Source: Euglena gracilis | Taxonomy: Eukaryota; Euglenida; Euglenophyceae; Euglenales | Length of the DNA: 64,000 bases | Reading direction: 5' to 3' | NCBI GenBank assembly: GCA_039621445.1 | Contig: CP154955.1 | Location: 29,085,471-29,149,470, forward strand | Shown here: positions 53,142-62,215 of the stretch, piece after piece | Layout: every line of letters starts with the position of its first letter | How positions within the stretch are numbered: position 1 is the stretch's first letter | Position numbers and translations under genes: made by a program | The notes under the pieces: model-generated | What the model was told of the DNA's origin: nothing | What the model saw: only the letters and a program-made list of their open reading frames with translations | Databases searched by the model: none

Positions 53142-54338
53142 CCATTTTCGGACACAAAATGGCAAATTTGGGCGCCGCGCGCTCCGCCCGCAGCCAAACA
53201 AGCACTTTTTTAGTCAAAAAAGGCCCAAAAATGGCAAAAAATGACCACTTTTTGGACCCGAAAATCACCGATTTTAGGATGCGTTCCGCCCGCGCGGCCG
53301 CCCTCGGACCCCCCTACCCCCCCCCCCCTCCCCCCGCGCGGCCGCCCGCGCGGCCGCTCGCCCCCCCCCCCCCCCACCCCCCCCCCCCCCCCCCCCCCCA
53401 CTGTGCCTAGCCTCCATTGCCCCCAAGCCAATTGTCGGGCTAGCTCTCGCATCAAGGCCATTCCAGTGCCCTGCCGGACATAGTTGGCAACCTGCTTTTT
53501 TTGGACTTTGTTTTTTTTTTACAAGGTTTTGGGGGAAAATTTTTTGGGTGATAAAAAAAACATCCTTCTTTTCCATCTGGTTCCCATCATAGCACATTTT
53601 ATCAAAAGGTCAATGAAATGTTTCATCAAAAGGTCAATGAAATTTCCCTTTTGTTTTTTTATGATTTTTTTTGGCGTAGCTGAATTTCACTTTTTTCGAT
53701 TTTCGAAACCTTTTGGGGGCATTTTTGGGGTTTTTTTTAGACACTCAGAAAGTCAGAGGACGTGATGATTCTCTCACGGCGGGTAGCACAGCTTCACCCA
53801 AACCGTGCCCCGGGTCCAGGGAAACGTCTCTTTTGGCCCTCGCCACAAGAGGAACCCCCTTGTGACTCCCTGCGCCGCCACAGGTCGCGGGTTGCTTGTA
53901 CCGTGGGTTTAATGTACAAAAGACTGCAGATTGTTCAGGGTGCGGGGGTTAGTGGTCAGAGGAAGATGAGCCAAGGTCACCTTCAATATATATTGGGCGG
54001 GGAGGGGGGCGTTTGTACCTCTTTTGCCACGCGATGGCGTGTTTGTGTCGGGTTTTTTGGCTTTGGGGTGTGTGTTGCTGTTCTTGCCGTTGGATGGCGT
54101 GTGTGTGTCGGGTCCTCAGGTGGCGTGTCAGGGAGTGTGGGAGTGTCAGCTTGGGCTTGGGTTGTTTTGCTCCATGGATTCATGGGTTGGAGTTAAGTTT
54201 TGGCTTTGGTCTCGTAACGGCTACACTGACGTTGGTGGCATAGCAAGGGGAGGATGGAGAGGACAGGAGTATGAGGCGGGTAGGGTTCAAGTGGAGGAGG
54301 TGGGTTAACCAAAGTCGACAGGAGGTGAACAAAGGTGT

Positions 54339-54915
54339 TTACTGGGAATATGGGAGGTGGCAACCGGCAGACAGGTCAGTGTCATTTGACAGGTTAGTGT
54401 AGAAGCTCCAAACCAGCTGTTTAGAGATTTCTTTGGCCAGGGTGAGTGAGAGTCTTTGCCACACTTCTGCTTCGGTTTGGCGCTGAAGCCAACTCTCCCT
54501 TTGCCCTAACAAGGCTTTCAGGAGAGTGGACATCAGAGAACGACCTTGCTGCCCCATGCCGCCAAAGCAGTCAAGCACAAACGGGGTGAGGCGCCAGCCT
54601 CGTCTCAAACAAGTTGCATCATATTTGCGGTGTTTGTCTGCTTCTTGTTTTTCTTGCCAAATCGGAAGTTGTGCGGCGCGGCTCAGAGGGTTGCTTGGGG
54701 TCTGTGTGTGACGGATGGTGACGTCGATTGCGACTGGGCCTTCGCTGTCAAGGCGAGGAATGAAGATATCACCAGGGCGGGAATTGTCATCAGCCCGTTG
54801 TTCTTTTTTGGCTTGGAATCTGGCGTGTTGAGCCAAGGAGGTGAGGAAGTCTTGGACCGCTCCATGTCGCTTGTAAAGGTTGTTGAATTTGCAACATAGC
54901 AGGTGATGTCCAGAA
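54339..54915 (-). pseudogene. Restriction-like endonuclease C-terminal part of the non-LTR element
   Basis: Minus-strand frame with GDIFIPRLDSEGPVAIDVTIRH, the PD-(D/E)XK-type core (compare ADILL...VAVDFVC in the intact element), then RRGWRLTPFVLDCFGG and an end at the stop near 54340. The missing N-terminal zinc motif lies at 57109-57420. In this element class the domain nicks target DNA. It has no RT and cannot be autonomous. Confidence 0.7.
54614..54915. repeat. 302-bp direct repeat flanking the hAT-like element (left)
   Basis: Matches 56807-57108 base for base except one visible substitution (CACCAGGGCGG versus CACCAAGGCGG). It ends exactly where the left inverted terminal repeat begins. 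Confidence 0.9.
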
Positions 54916-56806
54916 CAGGGCTGCATATAGGTATAGGTTGGCAAAAAGACCTGTATCTATATGTGGACGACCTATACCTATACCTATACCTATATGTCGC
55001 CTATATGTCCAAACAAAAGAAACTAAACAAGCAATCATTGCAATCATCCATGTGGGGGGGGGCTGAAGACCAGAATGCATCAATCCATCGGGGGGGGCTG
55101 AAGACCAGAATGCATCAAATGCAAAGGCGGGAAGATAACGCTTCATTGTGACAATGGCGGTTCACCGGCAGTAGTCAAGGTCTTTGTCAAGACCAAGACT
55201 TTGACACAAGATCCTCCAAAAAGGTCAGGATCACCTTGGGATTCATTTTCCAAAAAAATGTCCTCGTGGTGGAAAATTTCTTGGGCTCACGAAGGGATGC
55301 TGGGATAAGATTGTCATCCCCGAAGTTCAGCAAATTGGATTTTACGAAAAGTGCCGCTTGCACAACTGTTTCGTGCAATGCATTCCGCAGCGGTGTCTCC
55401 AAAAAATTTTGCACATTGAAAGTGCGCTCGATAGTTGCAACGAAAGATGGCAAGTTCGGCCAATTCTTGAGCCACGTGGAGTTGACTTTGCCAATATAAA
55501 GTGGGGTCAGCTGCGCAAACAATGGCATCATGGAAAGGATTCATGCTCAGGGTGTTGGAAAGGAAGTACGAGCCCTTTTCCAGCCCTGGACCCCCCCCAA
55601 AGGCAAGGCGAATTTTGGGGTCAAAATCGACTTTTCGCATAGCATCTCGTTTCCAGCCAGCCCAAATTTTCCAGCCACATGCAGGTCCACAACCCTTTGC
55701 ATGGCACAGCACTTTGTGTTCCATCAGGTTTCACCCCAATAAAGGAGCCTGAGAATATTGAAGGGAAAGTGTGCCCCCCCAAAGAAAACATACTTCAGTG
55801 GCTCTTCACCTTCTTCAAATAGGCTCTTGCTGGCATTTTCGTTGTCAGCAACCACTGTCACTTTGAACCTACGGCAGATATTTTATGTCAAAAGTGCTTC
55901 TTCTTTTCGGAAATAAAACCTGGTTTTGATCCGCTCTATGGCGTTTTTGACAAGTGGGAACGTGGTGCTTGCCGATTTCCCATATTTCGCTGGCAACGTG
56001 TTCCAAAAAATTGCCTTGCCCTTCCATAGTATGACGAAATTGATCATTTTGTCGTGGCTCCATTTGGTCCAGCCATCAAGGGCAAGCGCAACTGAGGACC
56101 CAGAAATGGCACTCTCAACTTTGGATCGGAGACCTAGTGCAAACGAAGGGTGAAAGAATTTGACGGGGGGGGAAAAAAACCTTCTGCCATCAAGCAAATT
56201 TCTTGGGGTAAGCCGTTCCTTCCAAGTGGATGACCAAAGGCTTGCCGGAAAAATGGGTCTTCCACCAAGCACAAAGGAACGGTTGGGTTCATGCAGAACA
56301 CCAGAGCCATCTTTTGAGCTGCACTTGCTGCTTTGGGAAAGGGGGCATCAATGCCTTTGGCATCTTTTTGCTCTTCCTTCACTGTGGCCCCATGTTCCAA
56401 AACCAAGTGCCTTTCCAAATTGTCGAAGGTAGGGACTTCCTAAGCAAGCAACGAGTATTTCACATGGAAAAATCTGTTACCACACCTGGGGTGGGGGGTT
56501 GCAAAAGACTTCATAGTAGCTTTGGCAGATGGTTCATCCAAATTCTCATCCACCCTCATGGCCACTTCATCCTCAAACCTCTTTGAATAACAAATTTTGC
56601 ATCGTAGCCGCCCAACAGTACCACTGGGCTCAAAATGAGCATGAACTCCTCGATTCTTCCTCCTGGCCCGACTTGGGAGAGACATATTCTTTTGGCCATC
56701 AGAAAGATCTGAGACATATAGGGATATAGGAGTCAAAAAACCTATACCTATACCTATACCTATACCTATATCTCCCTATATCCCTATATCCCTATATGCA
56801 GCCTTG
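54916..56806 (-). mobile_element. hAT-like DNA transposon, 1.89 kb
   Basis: 16-bp inverted ends matching at 15 of 16 positions: CAGGGCTGCATATAGG at 54916 and CCTATATGCAGCCTTG ending at 56806. A CAGGG start is common in hAT elements. Just inside both ends are CTATACCTATACC arrays. A degenerate transposase is on the minus strand. The usual 8-bp duplication is absent; instead 302-bp direct repeats abut both ends. Confidence 0.8.
55187..56736 (-). pseudogene. hAT transposase with BED zinc finger, frameshifted
   Basis: Minus strand. From 56736: a BED-type finger (RLRCKIC near 56605, then HLVLEH near 56400) split by an in-frame stop at 56437-56439. MALVFCM...LCLVEDPFFRQAFG near 56300 is the segment before the hAT catalytic core. 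After a frame change at the G-run near 56165 come ALDGWTKWSHDK (near 56075) and TVVADNENASKSLF (near 55850). A dimerisation-like stretch, TWLKNWPNLPSFVATIERTF, lies near 55460. Stops and frame changes mean it is probably dead, and the element would need a helper. Confidence 0.7.
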
Positions 56807-57108
56807 TTGCATCATATTTGCGGTGTTTGTCTGCTTCTTGTTTTTCTTGCCAAATCGGAAGTTGTGCGGCGCGGCTCAGAGGGTTGCTTGGGGTCTGTGT
56901 GTGACGGATGGTGACGTCGATTGCGACTGGGCCTTCGCTGTCAAGGCGAGGAATGAAGATATCACCAAGGCGGGAATTGTCATCAGCCCGTTGTTCTTTT
57001 TTGGCTTGGAATCTGGCGTGTTGAGCCAAGGAGGTGAGGAAGTCTTGGACCGCTCCATGTCGCTTGTAAAGGTTGTTGAATTTGCAACATAGCAGGTGAT
57101 GTCCAGAA
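56807..57108. repeat. 302-bp direct repeat flanking the hAT-like element (right)
   Basis: Second copy of 54614-54915. It begins directly after the right terminal inverted repeat and continues into unique retrotransposon sequence at 57109. Confidence 0.9.
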
Positions 57109-57420
57109 ACATCCAATGTTCCTTGGCATTTTGGGCAGAGTGTGTTGCCTGAAGAAGCACCCTCTGTGAGTGGCATCCCAATGTTCCAACGCAAAAGGCA
57201 GCGAAATTCAGCAGAAGGCAACAAAGTGCGGGTGGCCGTGCTTGGGGTGGCAGCCGCCCAGGCCATGGCATGTGGCTGACATTGGCTGGCAAATCGGACT
57301 TGGTCAGTGGGGGGGCAGGGTCCTTGCAAGAACAGTTTGCCGTGCCGTGGAAAACTGTCCATTCCACCACTTTTGGGACGTGTGAGGTCTTTGCGCGTCT
57401 TTCAACAGTGACAGGTCGTC
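57109..57420 (-). pseudogene. Upstream part of the endonuclease region (zinc motif CPKC...HHLLCC)
   Basis: Minus-strand frame with QKWWNGQF near 57390 and LCPKCQGTLDVSGHHLLCCKF near 57140-57090, equivalent to CPLC...GDHFVCC of the intact element. It continues into the 302-bp repeat. Confidence 0.65.
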
Positions 57421-57469
57421 AACCCATTTTTTGGGGTCAAAAAAAAACTAGCTTGAAGCAAGCTCCTTC

Positions 57470-58985
57470 ACGGTGGGTAGCGCAGCTTCACCCAGACCGT
57501 GCCCCGGGCCCAGGGAAACGTCTCTTTTGGCCCTCGCCACAAGGAGAACCTCCTCATGACTCCCTGTGCGCTCACAGGTCAGCGGTAGCTATACTGAGGG
57601 GTTTACAAAGAGGTGTTCGGTGACTGGGTAGAGGTCAGTGGAAAATGAGCGAGGCTCATCTTCAATATATAAAGAGCAAGGGGGGGGCGTGTGTGTTGTG
57701 CTGTGCTGCCTCCTTTGGCGTGTGTGTGTCATGTAGGGTTTCACGTGACTGTCACGGTTTGCCTGAAGGTGAGTATCCACAGATCCGATGAGGTAGGTGA
57801 GGGCCTGTTTGTGTACGCCTGAAGGGTACCAATTTTGGCCTCAGGGCCATTGGTCGTGGGCAGACAATGGTTTCTGGTTCAGGCCCGTGGGCCGGCTAAG
57901 AGCTCTTGACGATGGTTGGTAAGTGTCGGTGGGCATTCGGTGGTTAGGGTATCCAAAGAGTTATGACATTTGGTATGGGGAATGAGTACTGGAGGTATCC
58001 GAGGTTCCGCAATCCAGAAGCTGTTCAGGACATTGCCCCCATGCCAACTGTCGGGCATTTGGGGGTCAAAAAAACTCATTAGGAATCCAAACGGGTTTCT
58101 GGCATTTCCAAATGAAAATTTGCAATGGAGTGAGCAAAGATGACCTGCCAATCTCCCATCCCATCCCTCCAAAAAAAAAAACCGCAAGCACACACAAAAC
58201 ACACACACACACACACACACACCAGCCACCACGCCCTCCGCCTCTCACCCCCAACGCACCTCACACAACATCCGCCAAGTTTCCCCTCGTCCCTCCGTCT
58301 CCGCTGCTACCAAGACCGCTCGGCTTTACACGCCTTCTCCTGTACCTCTACCTCTGACAGACTGCTGCTTCCGCTTCTGTATATAGCCCTCCCCCTGAAC
58401 ACTCAAATCCAGTAGGCTGTGCCACTGGTCGGTGGACTCGGCTCGCCCCACCACCGTTCGATAATTTTGAAATGAAAATTTCCTTTGTGTTTTTTTTGAT
58501 GTTTTTTTGCCGTTTTTTTTTCAAACACGTTGTTCTTTTTTTTAAAAAAAAAATGCCAAGTATGCTGCCGGACATTGGCCTCCACATCCAAAAAAAAACA
58601 TTGGCCTCCACATCCTGCCTCTCCCAGCCGTTGTGTTGGCTGGTCGGAAGGCGGATGCCTGTGGAGATGAAGCCCTGTCCTGCTTCACTTATGCCTACAT
58701 AGCAGTCCATGACCAAAGGAGCAAAGGTCCAGCCACGCCGCTTGCAAGAGTCTCCATACTTGGCAATTTTGTCTTCCCCCTGTCGGTGGTGCCAATTGTC
58801 CACTTGAGCTGGAGGTGACCTGGACGGTGCTAGTGGGTGCCGGACTGTAACATCGATGGCAGTGGGTCCATTGGGGTCAAACCGGGTGATGAACACGTCT
58901 CCATGCCTTGGGCACCATGTCCAGGCCCACACTGATGAGGCAAACGATCCTCCTGCTAGGTGGTAGACTGGCAATCCAAGACCTT
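57470..58985 (-). mobile_element. Second truncated endonuclease-type non-LTR copy
   Basis: The 3' end (57690-57470) is similar to 54010-53774: TAGC.CAGCTTCACCCA.ACCGTGCCCCGG, then GGGAAACGTCTCTTTTGGCCC. The endonuclease region is at 58940-58640. An RT segment of the same kind lies just beyond in the opposite orientation (59000-59560). (CA)n at 58200-58222. Confidence 0.55.
58640..58974 (-). pseudogene. Restriction-like endonuclease fragment of the second copy
   Basis: GDVFITRFDPNGPTAIDVTVRH, then CKRRGWTFAPLVMDCYVG, aligns with the first copy (GDIFIPRLDSEGPVAIDVTIRH, RRGWRLTPFVLDCFGG). Downstream the frame runs into T-rich simple sequence and is not retrotransposon-like. Confidence 0.65.
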
Positions 58986-58999
58986 TAGGCCACTTTCTT

Positions 59000-59560
59000 C
59001 AGAATATGCTTGCACCGGTATTTGCTGCAGCGGCGTTGTACAGCTGGATTTTGCTAACACCTTCAACTGCTTGCGCCGCGAAAGTATGCTGGAGGCCATC
59101 CGAGAACGCAGCCCAGAGTTGACAGCATGTATGGAGAGCTGTTATAGCGAACACTCCACTTTGTACTGTGGATCGACCTCTTTCTGCAGTAAAGCGGTGT
59201 GCAACAGGGAGACCCATGTGGAACTGGACCTGCAGCATTTGCAATTGTTGTTCAAAGTTTGGTGGAAAGGGTGGGGGAGCTGGTTGGCCGGCAGGCATGG
59301 TATTTGAACGATGCCCATTTGGTGGGTACACCAGCGCAACTTGAGACAGCGGTCCGCTTCATCCTGCGCGAGGGTAGGCGTCTCCTTGAGCATATCTAAA
59401 TGTAGACTGTGGGGGCCAGCTTTTGGAAATGAATGGTCCAAACTTCCACCTAACGCAACCCCAATCTTGAGCACCCGTTTGATGGAGGCAACCAACGAAC
59501 TGCTGAAGCCCAATGGCGACAGTGGTACACGGGTCAGAATGGCCAACACCAAACTGGGCG
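59000..59560 (+). pseudogene. Non-LTR reverse transcriptase fragment, inverted relative to its endonuclease
   Basis: Plus strand, several frames. VVQLDFANTFNCLRRESM near 59037 is RT motif A. QQGDPCGTGP near 59203 is motif B (QGDP). AWYLNDAHLVGTP near 59297 is motif C with the first aspartate of YLDD replaced by asparagine. CRLWGPAF near 59407 follows as in the intact element (CKFWGPGM). There are frame changes between the blocks. It is non-functional. Confidence 0.65.
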
Positions 59561-59614
59561 GGTTGACTGTTGCGAAGGATTTTTCTCACCACTTCCTGTC
59601 TCATGCATAGCTGG

Positions 59615-60035
59615 CACTTCGTTTAAAACGAAGTCAAAAAAAAACACGTGTTTTCTAAAAAAAAACATGTTTTTTTTAAAAAAAACAAAAAAAACGCCAT
59701 TGAGGGTCCAGGGCAAAAAAATTTTTGCCTTTAATTTTAGCTTTTTTTTGCCCATCCTCAGGCAGAGAAAGACACCAAATTTGGGATGTTTCAAGTTGAA
59801 ACATCCCAAAATGGCAGAAAAATGCCCTATTTTGACCATTCTTGTTGAAGACCTCCAAAAGTATTGGTTTTCAAGTCATTTGAGCTAAGATTGGTTCACC
59901 CTTGCGATCAAAGGCAAAATTTGGACCATCATTTTCCCCTTTGTTTTTTTTTGCCGTTTTTTTTGCCTATTTTTTTTAATAAAAAACAAAAAAAAAACGT
60001 TTTTTTTAAAAAAAACAAAAAAAACGCCAGCTATG
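59615..60035. repeat. A/T-run foldback repeats ending AAAACGCCA
   Basis: Blocks of the type TTTGCCGTTTTTTTT...AAAAAACAAAAAAAACGCCAG occur here twice and again near 62400-62480 and 62750-62812, with a diverged version near 58495-58555. Confidence 0.6.
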
Positions 60036-60187
60036 GTCTCATGATCACTTTTCCTACCAAGCGTTGCAGACATTCTCCAGTCGCTATTGGCCTGGTTCCC
60101 TCCTCGTCCGGCGTTGGTGGGCACTGATTCCCAAAGTCGTCCACACGGTGACTTGCTTTCACTTTCCGCAGAGCTGTCAGTCGTGTA

Positions 60188-60313
60188 CCCTCACCCCCCC
60201 CCCTATTTGCCCCCCCCCCCTTAATTGGCTAATTGGGGGTCCCGTTGGACGGTCCATTAGCCAATTAGGGGGGGGGTCAGGCTTAATTGGCTAATAGGGG
60301 GGGGGGGTGAGGG
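60188..60313. mobile_element. TA-flanked MITE with CCCTCACCCCC ends, copy 2
   Basis: CCCTCACCCCCCCCCC at the left, GGGGGTGAGGG at the right, TA on both sides. TTAATTGGCTAAT blocks repeat inside. A nearly identical block lies at 61335-61449 with the same right flank, so it belongs to a larger duplication. Confidence 0.7.
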
Positions 60314-60344
60314 TAGCTGCCATGATTATATCCGTGGACTGAGG

Positions 60345-60405
60345 CCCAAGACACACACTGTGTCTCGTGGACTGAGTCCACGAGACACAGTGTGTGTCCC
60401 CGTGG
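60345..60405. repeat. Hairpin: ACACACTGTGTCTCGTGGACT palindrome
   Basis: Two inverted arms around GAGT. A longer relative lies at 61222-61298. Confidence 0.75.
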
Positions 60406-60513
60406 ACTTTTAAAAAAAAAAAAAAAAACGACGCAGCAGGGCAGTGGAAAGATGGTCACCGGACAACCGTGAGCTGTAACAGCTGAGAGACAGTTGGCGC
60501 GAAAACTGAGCGT

Positions 60514-60759
60514 TCAGATGTTTACAACACCTGCTGGAACTCCAACAGCGTGTACAGCTACACGCTCAGCCTTTGCGGTCCCTTTTGGCTTCTCTTCCAA
60601 CACGTTGGCCAACAACGTACCGTGTATTGGGTCAACAGCAGGGCCTTTCTGCAAATCGACCAAATACTTTTCCAGTGTAGCAACAAATTCATCTGGTTTC
60701 GGGGGTCGGGGGAGCATGCGGTCCACACAGGTAGTGGATGTGACTTGTCCACGAGACAC
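60514..60759 (-). CDS. Unrecognised open frame within a duplicated segment
   Basis: The minus frame encodes PKPDEFVATLEKYLVDLQKG, then DPIHGTLLANVLEE, with ordinary amino-acid balance. No family recognised. The segment 60558-60740 is repeated at 60933-61112, where the frame is cut earlier by a stop. It may be a host exon fragment or part of an unknown element. Confidence 0.25.
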   Translation of the reverse strand: MSRGQVTSTTCVDRMLPRPPKPDEFVATLEKYLVDLQKGPAVDPIHGTLLANVLEEKPKGTAKAERVAVHAVGVPAGVVNI

Positions 60760-60830
60760 ACACTTTTATGCTCTAAGCCAAAAGTTGCCGAAAGGCCAAG
60801 TTATTGGGGGGCACTTGTTGGGGGGAAGAA
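60558..60830. repeat. Duplicated segment, copy 1 (copy 2 at 60933-61200)
   Basis: CACGCTCAGCCTTTGCGGTC...GTCCACACAGGTAGTGGA and the following ATGCTCTAAGCCAAAAGTTGCC are nearly identical in the two copies. The second lacks ACACAC before the ATGCTC block. Confidence 0.85.
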
Positions 60831-60932
60831 AAGGTTGAGACGGCATAAGATAACGAGACAACGAGGGAGAAGAACAGTGAGCATTAACTGAAAATTTGAC
60901 AAAAAATCGCAAAAAAATACTATACGCTAACA

Positions 60933-61200
60933 CGCTCAGCCTTTGCGGTCCCTTTTGGCTTCTCTTCCAACACGTTGGCCAACAACGTACCGTGTATTGG
61001 GTCAACAGCAGGGCCTTTCTGCAAATCGACCAAATACTTTTCCAGTGTAGCAACAAATTCATCTGGTTTCGGGGGTCGGGGGAGCATGCGGTCCACACAG
61101 GTAGTGGAATGTGGTAAAACTTGTCCACGAGAAACTTTTATGCTCTAAGCCAAAAGTTGCCGAAAGGCCAAGTTATTGGGGGGCACTTGTTGGTCGGACC
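60933..61200. repeat. Duplicated segment, copy 2
   Basis: Tandem partner of 60558-60830, about 375 bp away, followed by its own hairpin and C-run MITE. Confidence 0.85.
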
Positions 61201-61221
61201 AGCGGGAATTCTTGATTTTTT

Positions 61222-61298
61222 CAGTTCACGAGGACACACGCTGTGTCTCGTGGACTGGCAGTCCACGAGACACAGTGTGTGTCCTCGTGAACTGAAAA
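61222..61298. repeat. Long hairpin TTCACGAGGACACAC...GTGTGTCCTCGTGAA
   Basis: Arms of about 37 bp meet at CTG/CAG near 61260 with one mismatch. It could extrude a cruciform and resembles a minimal foldback element. Confidence 0.8.
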
Positions 61299-61469
61299 TT
61301 TGACAAAAAATCGCAAAAAAATACGGGGTAGACATTGCCCCTATTTGCCCCCCCCCTTAATTGGCTAATTGGGGGTCCCGTTGGACGGTCCATTAGCCAA
61401 TTAGGGGGGGGGGTCAGGCTTAATTGGCTAATAGGGGGGGGGGTGAGGGTAGCTGCCATGATTGTAGCC

Positions 61470-61904
61470 GGTCCTTTGGGTAGGCCATGATCAATGGTGC
61501 GGTAACAAAGGTTGTCAATTGATCCAGCACGTCATCTGCGTGGCAGCCTGCATCGTGTCCCAGTGGCAACTCCATCCACATGAAGCCCCGCCAGGTCTAG
61601 GTGCTCCAAATCTGCGGCGTTCACTCCCAGCTGCCACTTTGGGGGAAGACATCCGTGAACGGAGGGCCATCGTCAGGAAGGCAGTTTTCAGCTTTGGTCC
61701 AGAATCGTCCCCTGGACCATCTAGTTTGAGGCCTGACCACCTTGTTCTCTGATCACAGGGTTGTCAAGGTCTTGTACTCCGTCAGATGTAAGCAGGTTGC
61801 ACACTTTGAACAGCCCCTCTGCCCACTGGACGCTCAAGCTTGGAGACAAACTCTTCTGTCACAACTTCTAAGGGCTAAGGGACCCCCCAAATGCTCAAAT
61901 AAGG
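61470..61904. other. Stretch without recognised features
   Basis: A 77-codon plus frame at 61519-61752 includes GEDIRERRAIVRKAVFSFGPESSPGP. The part FGPESSPGPSSLRPDH resembles the segment just before RT in the intact non-LTR ORF (FPPGSAGGPSGLRPIH near 8590). It may be another RT-proximal fragment. Confidence 0.35.
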
Positions 61905-61972
61905 GGGGGTCGCTGAGCTCTTATCTCTTTAGAGTAAGAGCGAAGCTTACCACCCCGGCGACGGGGGGTCCG

Positions 61973-62048
<76 letters not shown>

Positions 62049-62215
62049 CACCCCCCCCCCCCCCCCCCCCCCCCTGGTGTAGGCAAAATGGCCCCCGAGG
62101 ATTATCGATGTGATTGGATTTTCGGGCCCCCAAAGTGAATAGCCTCTTGGTTAGGAGAGGGTCCCTAGTTTCTCCAGAGCCCTTGGGTTACCTGCAACTC
62201 CCCGCCAGTCCGGAG
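61905..62215 (+). repeat. R-family repeat, copy 4, with about 100-base C-rich core
   Basis: Leader GAGCTCTTATCTCTTTAGAG, AGAGCGAAGCTTACCACC, a C-run core (61974-62074), then GGATTATCGATGTGATTGGATTTTCGG...GGTCCCTAGTTT, shared with copy 5. Confidence 0.75.

Larger units (their letters stand above)
52413..53417. mobile_element. P-family GC-rich foldback element, copy 2, with two nested elements
   Basis: Same ends and body as 50896-51326 (TTTTGGTGAAAAAATCGCGATT, GCAAATTTGGG.GCCGCG, GGATGCGTTCCGCCCGC) but enlarged by insertions at 52425-52604 and 52794-53141. Comparison with copy 1 reveals both empty sites. Confidence 0.65.
53774..57420 (-). mobile_element. 5'-truncated endonuclease-type non-LTR retrotransposon, interrupted by a hAT-like element
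   Basis: Minus strand. The upstream part at 57420-57109 and the downstream part at 54915-54339 form one open frame once the hAT-like element and one 302-bp repeat are removed. The 3' region (54338-53774) matches 57690-57470, the 3' end of the next copy. RT is absent, so the copy is 5'-truncated, as is common for target-primed retrotransposition. Confidence 0.65.

Noticed and set aside
50905-53410. Long Pro/Gly/Arg-rich frames in GC-rich DNA
   Set aside because: They cover P-family foldback elements and nested C/G-run MITEs; composition and paralogue comparison explain them.
61895-62133. Poly-Pro / poly-Gly frames
   Set aside because: A C-run core of an R-family repeat; possibly also of uncertain length in the assembly.
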